DNA of 35,899 nt from the IMG/VR virus record IMGVR_UViG_3300011115_000255, positions 1 through 35,899 of that record; one strand, given 5' to 3'. The position numbers and the translations under genes are program-made. The notes beneath the pieces are model-generated. The model was not told where the DNA came from and searched no databases. It saw nothing but the letters and a program-made list of their open reading frames with translations. The stretch is from a virus. Shown piece by piece: positions 16,328 to 22,622 of this stretch (its first letter is position 1; each line of letters opens with the position of its first letter).

Positions 16328-16863
16328 ACTAATTCTCCTTTTCTGGCATCTTTGGCCTTTGAAATACGTTCAATTGCTGATTTATCTTTACTTAATTCTT
16401 TGTAAGCCTGACCGTAGGCAGCCTTTAATGTATCAATGTCAAGGCACTCATTAATCATGTCTATCCAATGTGTACATAAGTCGGTTAAATCGGCTGTATC
16501 TTGCTCTGGAAGGTCTTCACCTTGGTAAATGTATATTGCCAAACCGTGCAGCGATATTGCCTTGGCAAGAGCTCTTTGCATAGCTGTATTCACGTCCATA
16601 CTGGATGGATTAGCAATTGGCTTATTCTGATTATTTAATACAGGTAATTGAGCTGTCATTACCTTACCAAAAGCGTATACAGAGCAGAATACCATCATTG
16701 ATCCGTCTGTAAATGTCATAGGATCTTTGTAATCCCAAGTAGCCATTGGATCATGCTGTAGCAAAATATCCACAGAATGACTCCAGCTCAAGTAAGTAAA
16801 TTTGCCTTTCTTCTCTACAAATTCGTTTACATTAATTTTGCGTAATTCTAAGTATTTACTCAT
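16324..16863 (-). CDS. Single-strand annealing protein (Sak3/DUF1071-like)
   Basis: 179 residues. LRKINVNEFVEKKGKFTYLS, then WSHSVDILLQHDPMATWDYK, and SSMDVNTAMQRALAKAISLH, with GLAIYIYQGEDLP, match the DUF1071 (SSAP Sak3-type) family, which coats ssDNA and pairs homologous strands. The short helical C-terminus is family-typical. With the YqaJ exonuclease downstream it forms a Red-like pair for recombination-dependent replication and genetic exchange. Coupled by ATGA overlaps on both sides. Confidence 0.8.
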   Translation of the reverse strand: MSKYLELRKINVNEFVEKKGKFTYLSWSHSVDILLQHDPMATWDYKDPMTFTDGSMMVFCSVYAFGKVMTAQLPVLNNQNKPIANPSSMDVNTAMQRALAKAISLHGLAIYIYQGEDLPEQDTADLTDLCTHWIDMINECLDIDTLKAAYGQAYKELSKDKSAIERISKAKDARKGELV

Positions 16864-17168
16864 GCTAAATCTCCATTTTGAAATTCATGTTCAGCTTGTT
16901 GCGAAGCTAATTTATGTGCAAAGTCGTAGGTTTTTAGATAAATGTAATTACCTAGACCTGTCATATCGTTTTCTTTTACATACTCAGCCATTTCTAAATT
17001 CTCTTTGACTGTAAGTTCTGATACAGCCTCAGCAATCAATTTGGCTGGGTTGTAATCAGTTTTAATGAGTTCGTTAGTACGATCTTCAATCATCATTTCA
17101 GCAACTTCTGCCTCATCGTATTTTGTGTCGTAGCATAACCAGGAGTCAAAACTTTTAAAATTGTTCAT
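16860..17168 (-). CDS. Unknown 102-residue helical, acidic protein
   Basis: Starts MNNFKSFDSWLCYDTKYDEA and is rich in Glu and Asp, with mostly helical segments (MMIEDRTNELIKT, SELTVKENLEMAEYV). No known domain. It sits directly upstream of the annealing protein with a 4-base overlap and shares one base with the 28-residue gene before it. Confidence 0.55.
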   Translation of the reverse strand: MNNFKSFDSWLCYDTKYDEAEVAEMMIEDRTNELIKTDYNPAKLIAEAVSELTVKENLEMAEYVKENDMTGLGNYIYLKTYDFAHKLASQQAEHEFQNGDLA

Positions 17169-17254
17169 TATTTAACTCCTTGTAGCAACCAGATTGTTAG
17201 TGCTGGGCCAAACATAACTGCAAAACCTATAACTGCTTGAATAAATGTTTTCAT
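17168..17254 (-). CDS. 28-residue membrane peptide
   Basis: ATG at 17254; the product MKTFIQAVIGFAVMFGPALT continues IWLLQGVK and is almost entirely one TM helix. Its TAA overlaps the next ATG by one base (TAATG), which suggests coupled translation. A ribosome site AAAGAAAAAA is only moderate. Too short for family assignment. Confidence 0.45.
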   Translation of the reverse strand: MKTFIQAVIGFAVMFGPALTIWLLQGVK

Positions 17255-17268
17255 GATTTTTTCTTTCG

Positions 17269-17424
17269 TTATAGGTTTTTAATTTTATTTAATTCACCAC
17301 CTAATAAAGTAGCAAGACAAGCAATGTTTATTTCTTCTAATTCAGAATCATAAGCATCGCAAATGTAAGCCACAGCCTGTGGGTAATATTGTTGCAACAA
17401 AGTAATAATTGTATTTTTGTCCAT
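17269..17424 (-). CDS. Small protein at the head of the minus-strand operon (51 residues)
   Basis: ATG at 17424, preceded by AAAGAAGAGAAAGTCAAA, gives MDKNTIITLLQQYYPQAVAY, followed by an acidic stretch YDSELEEINI and a helical end. It is the first gene reading left from the divergent control region. No family recognised; its early position would fit a small regulator or host-takeover protein, but nothing in the sequence proves this. Confidence 0.5.
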   Translation of the reverse strand: MDKNTIITLLQQYYPQAVAYICDAYDSELEEINIACLATLLGGELNKIKNL

Positions 17425-17464
17425 TTTGACTTTCTCTTCTTTCACTTTAATTAATTAAATAAAT

Positions 17465-17574
17465 ATGCAGTAAGTTAGAATGCTTGACTTGTTTAGATGC
17501 TGACTCGCTTGCTACCGTGACATCCGTTTCGACTATTGCCGTATTCCTGTCAAATCTAGTAAAACTTACTGCAT
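17465..17574. repeat. Perfect 12-bp inverted repeat (ATGCAGTAAGTT) around an 86-bp core
   Basis: ATGCAGTAAGTT at 17465-17476 and its exact reverse complement at 17563-17574. Inside, TTGAC (17484-17488) and GTCAA (17549-17553) can extend the pairing after internal loops, and GAATGC (17478-17483) can alternatively pair with GTATTC (17541-17546). It may be paired operator half-sites or a structured RNA. Confidence 0.65.
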
Positions 17575-17641
17575 GACTAAATATTAAAGCAAAAAACAAT
17601 ATTTGTGTTAGTTTTTGTAAAAATATTTGTTTTGTATCTTT

Positions 17642-17670
17642 TTTACAACTTTTATACAAATCTATACAAT
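17642..17670 (+). promoter_or_regulatory. Sigma70-like promoter for the regulator/replication operon
   Basis: TTTACA at 17642-17647 and TACAAT at 17665-17670 with a 17-bp spacer. The -10 lies in a run where TATACAA occurs at 17653-17659 and 17663-17669, with a related CATATACT following, i.e. one helical turn apart. About 40 bases downstream is the ribosome site AAGGAAG of the regulator gene. Confidence 0.6.
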
Positions 17671-17710
17671 ATCATATACTATTACGATATTAACACAACA
17701 AAGGAAGAAA

Positions 17711-17911
17711 ATGAATCCAATAACTGCATTGCAATTAGAGTTTGGTCTTTTATCAGACTTAGCTCAAAAATTAGGTGTTCGTGAGAGTGCTGTATACGCT
17801 TGGAAAGCAAGAAATACAATACCCAAGAAACATATCCGAAGTATTGAAAAATTATCTGAAGGCCGATTAACGAGAGAAATGCTTAGACCTGATCTATACA
17901 GAAAGGATTGA
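17711..17911 (+). CDS. Cro/YdaS-like HTH transcription regulator
   Basis: 66 residues from ATG at 17711, with AAGGAAG just upstream; an in-frame start at 17627 would lie across the promoter and is rejected. ALQLEFGLLSDLAQKLGVRE, then SAVYAWKARNTIPKKH is a helix-turn-helix, and the end LTREMLRPDLY is the signature of YdaS/Cro-type phage proteins. Such proteins bind operators in the divergent early control region. No partner CI repressor was found in the window. It lies 1 bp before the initiator gene. Confidence 0.8.
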   Translation: MNPITALQLEFGLLSDLAQKLGVRESAVYAWKARNTIPKKHIRSIEKLSEGRLTREMLRPDLYRKD

Positions 17912-17912
17912 T

Positions 17913-18602
17913 ATGGCTGGTGATTGGATTAAATTTCAAATTGATACTCCAGATAAGCCAGAGGTTCTTGCAATTGCCAATAGGTTAAATATTGATCCTG
18001 ATGCTGTTGTAGGAAAGTTAATTCGAGTCTGGTCATGGTTCGATAAACATACGATTGATGGTAACGCACAGAGCGTTACATTTTCGTTCCTAGATCGTCT
18101 CACTTGCGTTACAGGTTTTGCAGAACAAATGCAATTTGTTGGATGGTTAGAACAAAACGGAAGTGTCTTAACAATGACCAATTTTGGCTATCACAACGGA
18201 AAGTCAGCAAAATCAAGAGCTTTGGGAAAGGATCGTCAAAATAAGCACAGAAATAGTAACGCAAATAGTAACGCTATTAGTAACGCACCTACCGTTACGA
18301 AGTCGTTACCAGAGAAGAGAAGAGAAGAGAATATAAATACTTATACAGATGATTTTGAGTTGTTTTGGAAAATGTATTCAAAGCCAGTAGGCAAAGTTAA
18401 TGCTTTTAAGGAATGGAATAAATTAAAACCGAATGCTCAATTAATTAAATTAATTACTGAAAAAGCAAAAGCACAAGCTATTGCCATACCAGAAACAAAG
18501 TTTCGTAAAGATGCAGAAAGATGGATCAGAGACAGAAGATGGGAAGATGAAGTAGTAACAAAACAGACTAACGATATATTTTCACCTGTGAGGACAGCAT
18601 GA
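17913..18602 (+). CDS. Replication initiator (lambda O-like organisation)
   Basis: 229 residues. Residues ~1-95 (GDWIKFQIDTPDKPEVLAIA, then VVGKLIRVWSWFD) form a winged-helix DNA-binding domain common in phage replication proteins. A polar linker at ~110-135 contains SNANSNAISNA, coded by tandem GTAACGC iterons. The C-terminal part (FELFWKMYSKPVGKVNAFKE and KFRKDAERWIRDRRWEDE) is the usual helicase- or loader-contacting end. Iterons inside the initiator gene mirror lambda O. The stop overlaps the next start by 4 bases. Confidence 0.75.
   Translation: MAGDWIKFQIDTPDKPEVLAIANRLNIDPDAVVGKLIRVWSWFDKHTIDGNAQSVTFSFLDRLTCVTGFAEQMQFVGWLEQNGSVLTMTNFGYHNGKSAKSRALGKDRQNKHRNSNANSNAISNAPTVTKSLPEKRREENINTYTDDFELFWKMYSKPVGKVNAFKEWNKLKPNAQLIKLITEKAKAQAIAIPETKFRKDAERWIRDRRWEDEVVTKQTNDIFSPVRTA
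18061..18335 (+). other. Probable replication origin: GTAACGC iterons followed by purine/AT-rich stretch
   Basis: GTAACGC occurs at 18061-18067, 18256-18262, 18268-18274 and 18280-18286; the last three are spaced exactly 12 bp. Its reverse complement GCGTTAC occurs at 18073-18079 (a palindrome with the first) and 18106-18112, and shorter CGTTAC at 18293-18298 and 18304-18309 (11 bp apart). Immediately downstream lies a purine tract of repeated AGAGA units, then ATATAAATACTTATA, a plausible unwinding element. Layout as in lambda ori. Confidence 0.65.
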
Positions 18603-18898
18603 TAGGAGAACGACAAGTATTCAAAGATTTACATTCTGGTAAACAAATACCTAGTATTTTTGTATTTGTAGGAGATCAGTCAGAACATTGGGATATGAAA
18701 GATACAATCTTTACAGAACAAAACAGACCTAAGCCAAATGACCTAGCTTTTTTGCAAAACCAAGTAGTACAGTTAATTCACTTTAAAAACGCTTCAGACG
18801 AGTTTTTTGCAACTTGGTATACCTACCTATCAACCATAGGAATAAAAACGCTTGTAGCCACGGATTCGGAGGTAGAAACATATGTTAGTAGACATTGA
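18599..18898 (+). CDS. Unknown 99-residue protein in the replication operon
   Basis: Begins MIGERQVFKDLHSGKQIPSI, followed by FVFVGDQSEHWDMKDTIFTE and later YTYLSTIGIKTLVATDSEVE. It has a mixed alpha/beta pattern with no P-loop or other motif that I recognise. It lies between the initiator and the helicase and overlaps the helicase start by 17 bases. The position is that of a helicase loader, but it is far too short and lacks ATPase motifs, so function is open. Confidence 0.6.
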   Translation: MIGERQVFKDLHSGKQIPSIFVFVGDQSEHWDMKDTIFTEQNRPKPNDLAFLQNQVVQLIHFKNASDEFFATWYTYLSTIGIKTLVATDSEVETYVSRH

Positions 18899-19784
18899 TC
18901 TCGATAAATACGCTGAATACTCTGAAATTCGCAATATGGTGAACGAAAAGTCTGATTTTGAGACGGAAGTAGTTGAGTATTTTCAAAACCTACAAAACGG
19001 TATTTTAGGTGACAAATTGCCTTTTTATTCTGCACAACAAAAAATTGGCTTTCGTAGAAAAGAAATCACAGTATTAGCTGGAGTTAATGGTCATGGGAAA
19101 TCATTAATCCTCGGTCAAATTGCTTTGGACATTGTGGATAAAGGCTCAAAAATCCTGATGGCAAGTCTAGAAATGCCTCCAGTATCAACCTTGGCTAGGA
19201 TGACTAAACAGGCCACAGGAGTCAATATTCCTACTAAACAACAAATAAATGAGTTTATGAAATGGAAACTAGACCATTTTTATTTATTTAACCATGTTGG
19301 TAGTTTGGAGTCCTGGCAAGTTATTAGTTTATGTAGATATGCAGCACTAGAACTCAAGGTTAGTCATGTAATTATTGATTCTTTGACTAAATGCACTAAA
19401 GGTGAGACTGATTACGATGGTCAAAAAGACTTTATGAACCAGTTATGTGAGGTTGCTAAAGAAATGAATATCCATATTTTCTTAGTTCACCATGTCAGAA
19501 AAGGCAATGACGAGACAGAAACAGCAAATAAATTCGATTTAAAAGGATCTGGATCGATCTCGGATTTAGTTGATAACGTAATAATAATCGCCAGAAATGT
19601 AAAAAAAGAGCGAGAAACGGAAATAAATGGCATAGCAGACAACAGTATTCCTGATGCTGCATTAATTGTAAGCAAACAACGGCATGGTGATTGGAACGGC
19701 ACGATCAGGCTTTGGTTTGACAAAAAAAGCCAGCAATTTATCGAAAGTTATATTCAACCAGTAATTAAATATGTGGAGAACTAA
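18882..19784 (+). CDS. DnaB-type replicative helicase, RecA-fold domain only
   Basis: 300 residues. Walker A GVNGHGKS at residues 67-74, EMPP at 97-100, Walker B HVIIDS ending at 167, and IHIFLVHHVRKG at 197-208, with KGSGSISDLVDNVIII at 221-236 as the final family motif. It has no N-terminal primase or full DnaB N-domain, so it is a short helicase of the kind found in podophages. GGAGG at 18868-18872, 9 bases before ATG, fixes the start. It probably unwinds DNA at the origin with the upstream initiator. Confidence 0.85.
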   Translation: MLVDIDLDKYAEYSEIRNMVNEKSDFETEVVEYFQNLQNGILGDKLPFYSAQQKIGFRRKEITVLAGVNGHGKSLILGQIALDIVDKGSKILMASLEMPPVSTLARMTKQATGVNIPTKQQINEFMKWKLDHFYLFNHVGSLESWQVISLCRYAALELKVSHVIIDSLTKCTKGETDYDGQKDFMNQLCEVAKEMNIHIFLVHHVRKGNDETETANKFDLKGSGSISDLVDNVIIIARNVKKERETEINGIADNSIPDAALIVSKQRHGDWNGTIRLWFDKKSQQFIESYIQPVIKYVEN

Positions 19785-20431
19785 TGAAAATTTTAGTTGC
19801 TTGCGAGTTTAGTGGAACTGTAAGAGATGCATTTATTAAAGCTGGGCATGATGCCATGAGTTGTGATATAGAGCCTACAGATGTTCCTGGACCTCATTAT
19901 CAAGGTGATGTTATGGATGTTATTAACCAAGATTGGGATTTAATGATTGCTTTTCCACCATGCACTCATTTAGCCGTATCAGGTGCTAAACATTTTGCTA
20001 AAAAACAAGCTGATGGTAGACAACAACAAGGTATTAATTTTTTTTTAGAAATAGCTAATGCAAATATACCTCGAATAGCTATAGAAAATCCAATAGGAAT
20101 TATGTCTAAACTTTATAAAAAACCAACACAGATAATTCAACCTTGGCAATTTGGTGATGAGGCTCAAAAAACTACTTGTTTGTGGTTAAAAAATTTACCT
20201 AATTTATTACCTACAAATATTGTTGGTAAAGGAAAATTTTACATATCTCCTAAAGGAAAAAAATTACCTGAGTGGTACGGTGATGCAAGTGTTAATGGTA
20301 AAAAAATAGCTTACGGAAGTGTAGAAATGAAAAAAATAAGAAATAAAACCTTTCAAGGTATTGCAGATGCTATGGCAACGCAATGGAGCGTAAATGAATT
20401 TTTTGGTCAAAAAGAACTGGAGTTAATTTAA
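19784..20431 (+). CDS. DNA (cytosine-5) methyltransferase-like protein
   Basis: 215 residues. MKILVACEFSGTVRDAFIKA resembles the cofactor-binding start of C5-type DNA methylases; FPPCTHL (Cys60) matches the catalytic PC motif and IENPIG (101-105) the ENV-like motif. It is shorter than full restriction methylases and lacks an obvious target-recognition region, as in many phage orphan enzymes. Possible role: protection against host restriction or marking of phage DNA. No partner endonuclease is encoded nearby. It begins at the last base of the helicase gene. Confidence 0.75.
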   Translation: MKILVACEFSGTVRDAFIKAGHDAMSCDIEPTDVPGPHYQGDVMDVINQDWDLMIAFPPCTHLAVSGAKHFAKKQADGRQQQGINFFLEIANANIPRIAIENPIGIMSKLYKKPTQIIQPWQFGDEAQKTTCLWLKNLPNLLPTNIVGKGKFYISPKGKKLPEWYGDASVNGKKIAYGSVEMKKIRNKTFQGIADAMATQWSVNEFFGQKELELI

Positions 20432-20763
20432 TGGACGATCCTAATAAAGCAGTAAATTTTTTACTTAAAAACTCCAAGATTTATGCCCAGGCTAAAGCTG
20501 AAAGAATCTATTTGGAAGAGTTTAGAAAGTCTAAGAAGGCATTATTAATGCAACAAGCTCAGATGCATGGAGTAGAGACAATGTCGGCTCAGGAGCGTGA
20601 TGCCTATGCAAATAAAGAATATCAAGAATTAATTAAAGGATTAGCAGCTGCTGTAGAAGTCGAAGAGGATCTACGGTGGAAGTTAATAGCAGCTCAAATG
20701 CGAGTTGATATTTGGAGAACTAACCAAGCAAATAACCGATTTATAGAGAAAGGATTAACATGA
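20431..20763 (+). CDS. Unknown helical 110-residue protein
   Basis: Mostly helical and charged: KIYAQAKAERIYLEEFRKSK, then LLMQQAQMHGVETMSAQERD and a C-terminal RWKLIAAQMRVDIWRTNQAN. I recognise this as a recurrent hypothetical protein in phage replication/recombination regions but know no function. It shares one base with the methylase stop and overlaps the next small gene by 4 bases. Confidence 0.6.
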   Translation: MDDPNKAVNFLLKNSKIYAQAKAERIYLEEFRKSKKALLMQQAQMHGVETMSAQERDAYANKEYQELIKGLAAAVEVEEDLRWKLIAAQMRVDIWRTNQANNRFIEKGLT

Positions 20764-20918
20764 ACCATCCATTTAACGTCATTGTGTATTTATTAAAAGA
20801 ATATAACGAGGCAATTCAGAATAAAGAATATGTTAGAGCTTATGAACTGGCCACAGATATTACGGATCAGGCTCAAAAGTTAGAAGATTTTGCTCAAGAG
20901 TCTGCAAATGACTTGTGA
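20760..20918 (+). CDS. Small protein, 52 residues
   Basis: ATG at 20760 overlaps the upstream TGA, and the frame runs to TGA at 20916-20918. The product MNHPFNVIVYLLKEYNEAIQ continues with an acidic helical end ITDQAQKLEDFAQES. Probably a single helical hairpin. No family recognised; called on coupling (ATGA) and tight fit between neighbours. Confidence 0.5.
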   Translation: MNHPFNVIVYLLKEYNEAIQNKEYVRAYELATDITDQAQKLEDFAQESANDL

Positions 20919-20936
20919 TATGATGTAATCATCACA
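20914..20936 (+). promoter_or_regulatory. Possible extended -10 promoter / hairpin before the HNH gene
   Basis: TGATATGAT (20916-20924) fits an extended -10 (TGn plus TATGAT), without a good -35. The same stretch can pair TGATG with CATCA around TAAT. It would give the inserted HNH gene its own expression. Weak evidence. Confidence 0.35.
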
Positions 20937-20948
20937 TAAGGAGATTAT

Positions 20949-21464
20949 ATGGAAATCTGGAAAGATGTATTGGGTTTAGAACAATATTACGAAGTATCTA
21001 ATTTGGGTAACATTAAATCTAAAGTAAGAACTGGAATTACTAATTTTGGTGAAAGAAATTATGGTGGAAAAGTAGTTAAACCATTTCTAAGCACAGTTGG
21101 TTATCCAGTAGTAAACCTTACTTACAAAGGTTATAGAAAACAATTTACTATACATAAATTGGTTTTAGAGGCATTTTATGGTAAAGCACCTGAAGGCATG
21201 GAAGGTTGTCATAACAATGGAGTTAAAACAGATTCTTATTTAACTAATTTGCGTTGGGACACTAGAAAAAACAATCATGCAGATAAAAAATTGCATGGAA
21301 CACAGCAACATGGTGAGCAAAGTGGAAATGCAAAATTAACTAATGAAAAAGCATATTTAATTAAATACTCAAAAATTCCTATAAAAGAATTATGTGAAAA
21401 ATTCCAACTATCAAGAGGTTGTATTGAAAAAGTACGCTATGGTTCTACTTGGAAACACATTTAA
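20949..21464 (+). CDS. HNH homing endonuclease with NUMOD4 domain
   Basis: 171 residues. NUMOD4 at residues ~1-25 (EIWKDVLGLEQYYEVSNLGN), HNH_3 core at ~75-110 (HKLVLEAFYGKAPEGMEGCH, then TNLRWDTRKNNHAD), and a C-terminal helix-turn-helix (IKELCEKFQLSRGCIEKVRY) for DNA recognition. A typical free-standing mobile endonuclease. It sits between a 52-residue gene and the small nuclease gene; the latter now begins with TAATG overlap and no clear ribosome site of its own, as expected if the insertion displaced it. Confidence 0.85.
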   Translation: MEIWKDVLGLEQYYEVSNLGNIKSKVRTGITNFGERNYGGKVVKPFLSTVGYPVVNLTYKGYRKQFTIHKLVLEAFYGKAPEGMEGCHNNGVKTDSYLTNLRWDTRKNNHADKKLHGTQQHGEQSGNAKLTNEKAYLIKYSKIPIKELCEKFQLSRGCIEKVRYGSTWKHI

Positions 21465-21748
21465 TGTATCGCAATAAAAAATTATTGGAATTATGCAGAG
21501 GTTTACCTTGTCAATTATGTGGTCGAAAAGATGGCACAGTAGTCGCTGCACATTCAAACCAGTTGCGTGATGGCAAAGGAAAAGGATTAAAAGCTAGTGA
21601 TTATCGAGTTGCATCACTTTGCTACGTTTGTCACATGGAGTTAGATCAAGGTAAACATTTAGATAAACAACAAAGAATAGAACAATGGGAAGATGCACAT
21701 AGGAAAACAATAGGACTTTTATTTGAAAACGGATTTATAAAATGCTAA
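21464..21748 (+). CDS. Small zinc HNH-like nuclease (DUF1364-like)
   Basis: 94 residues from ATG at 21464; the reading from 21449 would need a TTG start. Two Cys pairs (LPCQLCGRKDG and SLCYVCHMELD) frame an AAHSNQLRDGKGKG segment, the zinc-stabilised His-Asn-His-like layout of phage DUF1364-type nucleases near nin-region genes. Next to RusA it likely processes recombination or replication intermediates. No Shine-Dalgarno visible, so translation probably depends on the HNH gene upstream. Confidence 0.65.
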   Translation: MYRNKKLLELCRGLPCQLCGRKDGTVVAAHSNQLRDGKGKGLKASDYRVASLCYVCHMELDQGKHLDKQQRIEQWEDAHRKTIGLLFENGFIKC

Positions 21749-22071
21749 CTTTCCCGTGGTATCCCAAGCAGCTTAATCCTAATGTTAGTTCTCACTATCA
21801 CGAAAAGGCAAGGCACAAAGCCATTTATAAAGAGGCTTGTTATTGGATAACTAAAGAATCTAAAACAAAAAGTAAAGACTATACAGAGCTGCATATACGA
21901 TTTTTTAAGCCTAATCGTAGGTGGATGGATCTTGATAATATGTTGGCTAGTATTAAGTCTGGGCTAGACGGTATGTGCTTGGCACTTGAGATTGATGATC
22001 GATGTTTTACAAAAATAGTGTTAGAAATTGATAAAAACATTGGTGGAATGATACAAATAGAGTTAAAATAA
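21742..22071 (+). CDS. rusA: RusA-type Holliday junction resolvase
   Basis: 109 residues. LTFPWYPKQLNPNVSSHYHE at the N-terminus, then FFKPNRRWMDLDNMLASIKS, GLDGMCLALEIDDRCF: the spaced acidic residues (D in DLDNM, and the DD pair) are the RusA catalytic signature. RusA dimers resolve four-way junctions, here serving recombination and preparing DNA for packaging. Overlaps the preceding nuclease gene by 7 bases. Confidence 0.88.
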   Translation: MLTFPWYPKQLNPNVSSHYHEKARHKAIYKEACYWITKESKTKSKDYTELHIRFFKPNRRWMDLDNMLASIKSGLDGMCLALEIDDRCFTKIVLEIDKNIGGMIQIELK

Positions 22072-22109
22072 ATTGTGCAATTACGCACCTTTTAGCTAAA
22101 GGATGAATC

Positions 22110-22322
22110 ATGGGTATGATGGACAAAAAAATGATGAAGAGCTCTACTGGTGCTACTGCACCAAAGAAAGCTAGTGCTGCCGATACAAAAGGCGAGCGTA
22201 GAGAGAAAATGGTTGGTGGTGTTGCAATGGGTATGATGGATAAGACTGGCAAGGACAATCAGTTCAATACTGGACGTTCTGAAGGTGTTTGCTACACTCA
22301 CGACAGAAGTTGCTACAAGTAA
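22110..22322 (+). CDS. Small basic protein with internal GMMDK repeat
   Basis: 70 residues, start ATG at 22110 after AAAGGATGAATC. MGMMDKKMMKSSTGATAPKK and later VGGVAMGMMDKTGKDNQFNT repeat the GMMDK motif; the end SEGVCYTHDRSCYK has two cysteines. Lys-rich and probably disordered. No function known. Confidence 0.55.
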   Translation: MGMMDKKMMKSSTGATAPKKASAADTKGERREKMVGGVAMGMMDKTGKDNQFNTGRSEGVCYTHDRSCYK

Positions 22323-22331
22323 TAAGCGAAA

Positions 22332-22355
22332 TGGCCCAAGTCACGTCTTGAGCCA
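22332..22355 (+). other. Stem-loop between small genes
   Basis: TGGCCCAAG (22332-22340), a 6-base loop and CTTGAGCCA (22347-22355) pair over 8 of 9 positions. No T-run follows, so it is not a standard terminator; it may stabilise or process the mRNA ahead of the next gene (ribosome site AAGAGGAG). Confidence 0.45.
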
Positions 22356-22388
22356 CTTCTAACCAATTACAACTTAAGAGGAGTTGCA

Positions 22389-22622
22389 ATGGCTGTGAAT
22401 AAGAATACTGATACCTGTAATTGTTGTCGATTTTTTTCTAATAACGAGGAAATAATGGGCAGCTGCAAACGGTATCCAACTTACCAGAACCGACATGGCT
22501 CGGACTGGTGTGGAGAATACTCTCCTGATCAACCAACTCAAGTGGTCAATTTAATTGTTGAACATTTTGCAGAACCTATAGAACAACCAAAGAAAAAACG
22601 TGGAAGGCCATTTAAAAAATGA
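22389..22622 (+). CDS. Small Cys4 zinc protein with AT-hook-like tail
   Basis: 77 residues. CNCCRFF, GSCKRYP and DWCGEYS give a four-to-five Cys ribbon of the type C-xx-C ... C ... WCGE common in small phage proteins. The C-terminus KKKRGRPFKK contains the RGRP core of an AT-hook, which binds the minor groove of AT-rich DNA. Together this suggests a nucleic-acid-binding protein. Overlaps the GroES-like gene by 4 bases. Confidence 0.6.
   Translation: MAVNKNTDTCNCCRFFSNNEEIMGSCKRYPTYQNRHGSDWCGEYSPDQPTQVVNLIVEHFAEPIEQPKKKRGRPFKK

Larger units (their letters stand above)
17425..17710. promoter_or_regulatory. Divergent early control region
   Basis: The longest non-coding stretch of the window (286 bp), between the minus-strand recombination operon and the plus-strand regulator. 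It holds a 12-bp inverted repeat enclosing a less AT-rich core, and on the right a very AT-rich part with a promoter and phased repeats. This is where the adjacent Cro/YdaS-like protein would be expected to bind. I saw no convincing leftward promoter. Confidence 0.6.

Noticed and set aside
17549-17554. Leftward -35 box TTGACA on the minus strand
   Set aside because: At 17-bp spacing the -10 position reads CGAAAC, so no usable promoter.
17465-17574. tRNA gene in the control region
   Set aside because: GAATGC/GTATTC and TTTCGAC look tRNA-like, but the T-stem and D-stem do not pair and no anticodon arm can be drawn.
17627-17710. Longer N-terminus of the Cro/YdaS-like protein
   Set aside because: The extension is hydrophobic, runs over the promoter and has no ribosome site, while ATG at 17711 follows AAGGAAG.
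17711-17911. Evidence of a temperate life style
   Set aside because: A Cro-like regulator alone is not enough; no integrase, attachment site or CI-type repressor is visible. The part outside the window could still hold them.
18250-18310. CRISPR-like array
   Set aside because: The 12-bp period repeats are too short and lie inside an open reading frame; they fit replication iterons.
22075-22095. Terminator after rusA (GTGC-AATTAC-GCAC plus T run)
   Set aside because: The stem has only four pairs and the T run is short and separated; unlikely to terminate.
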